A stretch of 8,177 nucleotides of DNA. Source: JALVIU01 sp964462295. GTDB lineage: Bacteria > Atribacterota > JALVIU01. Numbering within the stretch: the stretch's first letter is position 1; every line of letters starts with the position of its first letter. Shown here in pieces: positions 6,426-8,177 of this stretch. A model generated the notes under the pieces. It was not told the origin of the DNA. It saw nothing but the letters and a program-made list of their open reading frames with translations, and made no database searches. The translations under genes and the position numbers were made by a program. The DNA is taken from NCBI GenBank assembly GCA_964462295.1, contig CAYWXH010000076.1, positions 1 to 8,177 on the forward strand, in the 5' to 3' direction.

Positions 6426-7406
6426 ATGAAAAAGGTATTTGTAACATACAAGATCCCACAAAAAGGGCTTGATATACTAAAAGATAAATACGATCTTTTC
6501 GTCCATGATAAAGAAGAATTCTTAACAAAAAAAGAGATGATGGAGATTGTATATGATAAAGATGCAGTGATTACACAACTTAGGGACCCTATAGACAAAG
6601 AGTTTATAGATGCAGGGAAGAACTTAAAAATTATTGCAAATTATGCAGTAGGTTATAACAATATAGATGTGGATTATGCAACTAAAAAGGGTATATATGT
6701 AACACATACCCCAGGTGTGCTTACAGAAGCTACAGCAGATCTTGCCTGGGCACTTATACTAGGGATAGTAAGGCGAGTGGTCGAGGCAGATAAATTTACA
6801 AGAGCGGGGAAGTTTGTAGGATGGAAACCTTCTTTACTTTTGGGACACGATCTATATGGAAAAACTTTGGGAATAGTCGGTATGGGCCGTATTGGTCAGG
6901 CTGTTGCAAGAAGAGGACTGGGATTTGGCATGAAAATTATATATCACAATAGACATAGGTTACCCGAAGATATTGAGAAAAAATTTGAGGCAAGGTATGT
7001 AGAACTCGATGATCTATTTAAAGAAGCAGATGTTATATCTTTACATACCCCCGCGACCCCTGAGACTTATCACTTGGTAAATAAGGAGAGACTCTCCCTT
7101 ATGAAACCAACAGCATATCTTATAAATACTGCCCGGGGTACTGTAGTAGATGAAAAGGCCTTAATTGAAACATTAAGGGAGAAAAAGATAAAAGGTGCAG
7201 GATTAGATGTTTATGAATTTGAGCCAAAACTTACAGAAGGACTTTCTGCTTTGGATAATGTAATTCTTCTTCCCCATATAGGTTCGGCAACTATTGAGAC
7301 ACGAGAGAGGATGAGTGTCATGGTATGTGAAAACGTGGACAAGGCCCTTTCAGGAGGATTGCCACCCAATTTAGTCCCTGAACAAAGTGAAAAAAAATTC
7401 CTGTAA
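6426..7406 (+). CDS. D-2-hydroxyacid dehydrogenase, glyoxylate/hydroxypyruvate reductase type
   Basis: The 326-residue cytoplasmic enzyme interconverts a 2-oxo acid and a D-2-hydroxy acid with NAD(P)H. The dinucleotide motif GMGRIG is at 152-157, and the catalytic residues are R237 (TARGT), E266 (EFEP) and H284 (LPHIGSAT). The substrate loop NYAVGYNNID (72-81) is typical of glyoxylate/hydroxypyruvate (D-glycerate) reductases such as archaeal GyaR. After the second strand of the nucleotide fold the sequence is HNR (174-176), with no acidic residue, so NADPH use is plausible. No regulatory ACT tail is present, which argues against phosphoglycerate dehydrogenase. Its ATG abuts the aldolase TAA with no gap; GAGGTGA lies 8 nt upstream. 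A role in hydroxypyruvate/glycerate or glyoxylate handling is inferred. Confidence 0.92.
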   Translation: MKKVFVTYKIPQKGLDILKDKYDLFVHDKEEFLTKKEMMEIVYDKDAVITQLRDPIDKEFIDAGKNLKIIANYAVGYNNIDVDYATKKGIYVTHTPGVLTEATADLAWALILGIVRRVVEADKFTRAGKFVGWKPSLLLGHDLYGKTLGIVGMGRIGQAVARRGLGFGMKIIYHNRHRLPEDIEKKFEARYVELDDLFKEADVISLHTPATPETYHLVNKERLSLMKPTAYLINTARGTVVDEKALIETLREKKIKGAGLDVYEFEPKLTEGLSALDNVILLPHIGSATIETRERMSVMVCENVDKALSGGLPPNLVPEQSEKKFL

Positions 7407-7433
7407 AAAAATAAAAAAATAAACTTTATAACA

Positions 7434-7462
7434 TTGACAAATGTGAAAAAAGAGACTATAAT
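7434..7462 (+). promoter_or_regulatory. Consensus sigma-70 promoter for the rhodanese-like gene
   Basis: TTGACA (7434-7439), a 17-nt spacer and TATAAT (7457-7462) match the consensus exactly. The start of transcription should fall near 7468-7470, leaving a leader of about 29 nt. It lies just after the dehydrogenase stop (7406) with no terminator between, so the gene may be read both alone and by read-through. Confidence 0.88.
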
Positions 7463-7463
7463 A

Positions 7464-7489
7464 CCTCCTGGAAAAAATAAACCAGGGGG
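7464..7489 (+). promoter_or_regulatory. Inverted repeat spanning the transcription start and ribosome site
   Basis: CCTCCTGG (7464-7471) is complementary to CCAGGGGG (7482-7489) over 8 bp with one T-G wobble, around a 10-nt A-rich loop. The right arm contains the G-rich ribosome site of the next gene. The predicted transcript starts inside the left arm, so in RNA from this promoter only part of the stem could form. A DNA operator covering +1 is one reading; sequestering of the ribosome site in read-through RNA is the other. Confidence 0.5.
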
Positions 7490-7497
7490 TGTTAAAA

Positions 7498-7950
7498 ATG
7501 AAGGAACATGTCTCATTCCTATCAGTATTCGTTGTGCTTGGCTTTGCCATTTTCATGATAAATTTGGGTTCCCATGATATTTTAAAAACAGAGAGGGATT
7601 ATGTCGTATCTGCAAAAGAGATTACGAGCGAACTATCTCCCTTTGATATATATAAAAATTATTTTAGTACAAGTGATAAACATGTGGTCTTCTTAGATGT
7701 AAGAGAAAAAGATGAATTAAAAGAAGGTGTTATACCTGGAGCAATATGGGTACCACGGGGAGTTTTAGAATTTAAAGTTAGGTCAGTTATACCAAAAGAT
7801 AAAGAAAAACTTGTAGTAGTATATTCAGAAACAGGGGAGAGAGCACTTCTTGCCACAAAAATTCTAAAAGAGATGGGTTATAAGGCGATAAACATGAAAG
7901 GGGGAATCAGGGAATGGATAAGAAATGGATTCCCTATAAGCTTTCAATAA
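7498..7950 (+). CDS. Membrane-anchored rhodanese-like protein with Cys-to-Ser active site
   Basis: The 150-residue protein has an N-terminal hydrophobic segment (about 5-23) with no lipobox, then a linker, then a single rhodanese fold (about 55-148), probably on the outer face of the membrane. Visible family blocks are VVFLDVRE (63-70), the GAIWVPRG block (81-88), VVVYSETGER (107-116) and MKGGIREWIRNGFP (133-146). The active loop normally starts with cysteine (C-x-x-G-x-R); here S110, codon TCA, takes its place, so ordinary thiosulfate or persulfide transfer is not expected. It may bind or signal rather than catalyse. The ATG at 7498 is preferred over the in-frame GTG at 7489, which lies within the AGGGGGTG ribosome site (7484-7491). 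It has its own promoter and is the last gene before the terminator. Confidence 0.88.
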   Translation: MKEHVSFLSVFVVLGFAIFMINLGSHDILKTERDYVVSAKEITSELSPFDIYKNYFSTSDKHVVFLDVREKDELKEGVIPGAIWVPRGVLEFKVRSVIPKDKEKLVVVYSETGERALLATKILKEMGYKAINMKGGIREWIRNGFPISFQ

Positions 7951-7977
7951 ACATAAATAGTTATCCCCCCTTTTTTT

Positions 7978-8014
7978 AGCCTTGAGGAAGAGAAAACTCC
8001 TCAAGGCTTTTTTT
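7978..8014 (+). terminator. Strong intrinsic terminator
   Basis: AGCCTTGAGGA (7978-7988) pairs perfectly with TCCTCAAGGCT (7998-8008) around a 9-nt loop, followed by seven T (8008-8014). It lies 27 nt past the rhodanese stop and ends the plus-strand block. A T-run precedes the stem on the plus strand, which gives an A-run rather than a U-run on the minus side, so it works rightward only. Confidence 0.95.
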
Positions 8015-8030
8015 ATTTTGGACACTGGGG

Positions 8031-8071
8031 ATTGTTTTATCGCCCAAAAAGTGCTTCTCCTCGCAATGACG
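8031..8071 (-). repeat. ATTGCGAG-family hairpin repeat, copy 2
   Basis: It begins ATTG and ends CTCGCAATGACG, with the internal CGCCCAAAA block identical to copy 1 at 1-43 and in the same orientation. Unlike copy 1, its core (GCCC versus GTGCTTC) has lost most of its pairing, so it looks eroded. It follows the terminator by 16 nt. Confidence 0.7.
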
Positions 8072-8097
8072 TTGTGGGGAAGTGCCCACTAGGAATT

Positions 8098-8133
8098 GTC
8101 ATTGCGAGGCCCCGTCAGGGGCCGTGGCAATCT
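8098..8133 (+). repeat. ATTGCGAG-family hairpin repeat, copy 3
   Basis: GTCATTGCGAG at the left and GTGGCAATCT at the right enclose a perfect stem GGCCCC (8108-8113) / GGGGCC (8118-8123) with a GTCA loop. ATTGC (8101-8105) pairs with GCAAT (8127-8131). It is in the opposite orientation to copies 1 and 2; its left end and the right end of copy 2 form 11-bp inverted arms (8060-8070 and 8098-8108) 27 nt apart. Confidence 0.8.
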
Positions 8134-8149
8134 GCGGGCCCCCATGGTT

Positions 8150-8177
8150 TGTCATTGCGAGCACCACGAAGTGGTGC
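8150..8177 (+). repeat. ATTGCGAG-family hairpin repeat, copy 4, cut by the window end
   Basis: GTCATTGCGA at 8151-8160 is followed by the perfect stem GCACCAC (8161-8167) / GTGGTGC (8171-8177) with a GAA loop. The expected GTGGCAATCT right end would lie past the window. Orientation is the same as copy 3. Confidence 0.75.

Noticed and set aside
7489..7497. GTG at 7489 as start of the rhodanese-like gene
   Set aside because: It falls inside the G-rich ribosome site; the ATG at 7498 is 6 nt past that site.
7211..7556. Minus-strand open frames over the end of the dehydrogenase gene and the rhodanese promoter
   Set aside because: They run through a consensus promoter and a conserved catalytic region on the other strand and have no supporting motif.
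8031..8177. CRISPR array from the repeated ATTGCGAG units
   Set aside because: Units differ in orientation, length and core sequence, there are no regular spacers, and no cas gene is present.

Overview
The window comes from a low-GC bacterium. Its genes are rich in ATA, AGA and AGG codons, a bias often seen in thermophiles, and its promoters follow the sigma-70 consensus. A tagged periplasmic binding protein and an extracytoplasmic sensor loop imply a cell with an export system and probably a periplasm. The GC-rich ATTGCGAG-type hairpin repeats at both ends occur in several anaerobic lineages (Thermodesulfovibrio-like, Desulfobacterota, Dehalococcoides). I cannot assign a genus from the sequence.

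Layout. Positions 1-121 hold GC-rich repeat debris. It is followed at 122-165 by a hairpin that may stop transcription in either direction. Positions 157-4226 hold four closely packed minus-strand genes, read right to left: a family-3 solute-binding protein, a membrane diguanylate cyclase, lipB and lipA. The gaps are 3 nt, 15 nt and a 4-nt overlap, so one transcript from an extended -10 promoter at about 4259-4267 is likely. Two of the four genes (the cyclase and lipA) start with TTG. The 201-nt divergent region 4227-4427 carries promoters for both directions and an AT-rich inverted repeat.

Positions 4428-7406 hold three plus-strand genes: an aldo/keto reductase fused to a two-cluster ferredoxin domain, a class II ketose-bisphosphate aldolase, and a D-2-hydroxyacid (glyoxylate/hydroxypyruvate-type) dehydrogenase. 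Spacing is 18 nt and then 0 nt. A fourth gene at 7498-7950 encodes a membrane-anchored rhodanese-like protein with serine in place of the catalytic cysteine. It has its own promoter (TTGACA-17-TATAAT), nearly the same as the one before the reductase. A strong intrinsic terminator at 7978-8014 ends the block. The last 150 bases hold three more hairpin repeats of the family seen at the left end.

How the parts may work together. The binding protein and cyclase look like a two-part sensor that converts a periplasmic ligand into c-di-GMP, and lipoate synthesis seems to ride on the same transcript. The plus-strand genes look like a small carbonyl/sugar-phosphate module: an aldolase makes or consumes an aldehyde, a ferredoxin-linked reductase handles carbonyls, and a dehydrogenase handles 2-hydroxy/2-oxo acids. 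The rhodanese may be co-regulated with them through the matching promoter. No new type of system is evident. The most unusual points are the serine-substituted rhodanese with an inverted repeat around its start site, the Asn-to-Asp changes in the aldolase, the sensor-lipoate gene arrangement, and the repeat family with base-paired but variable cores.
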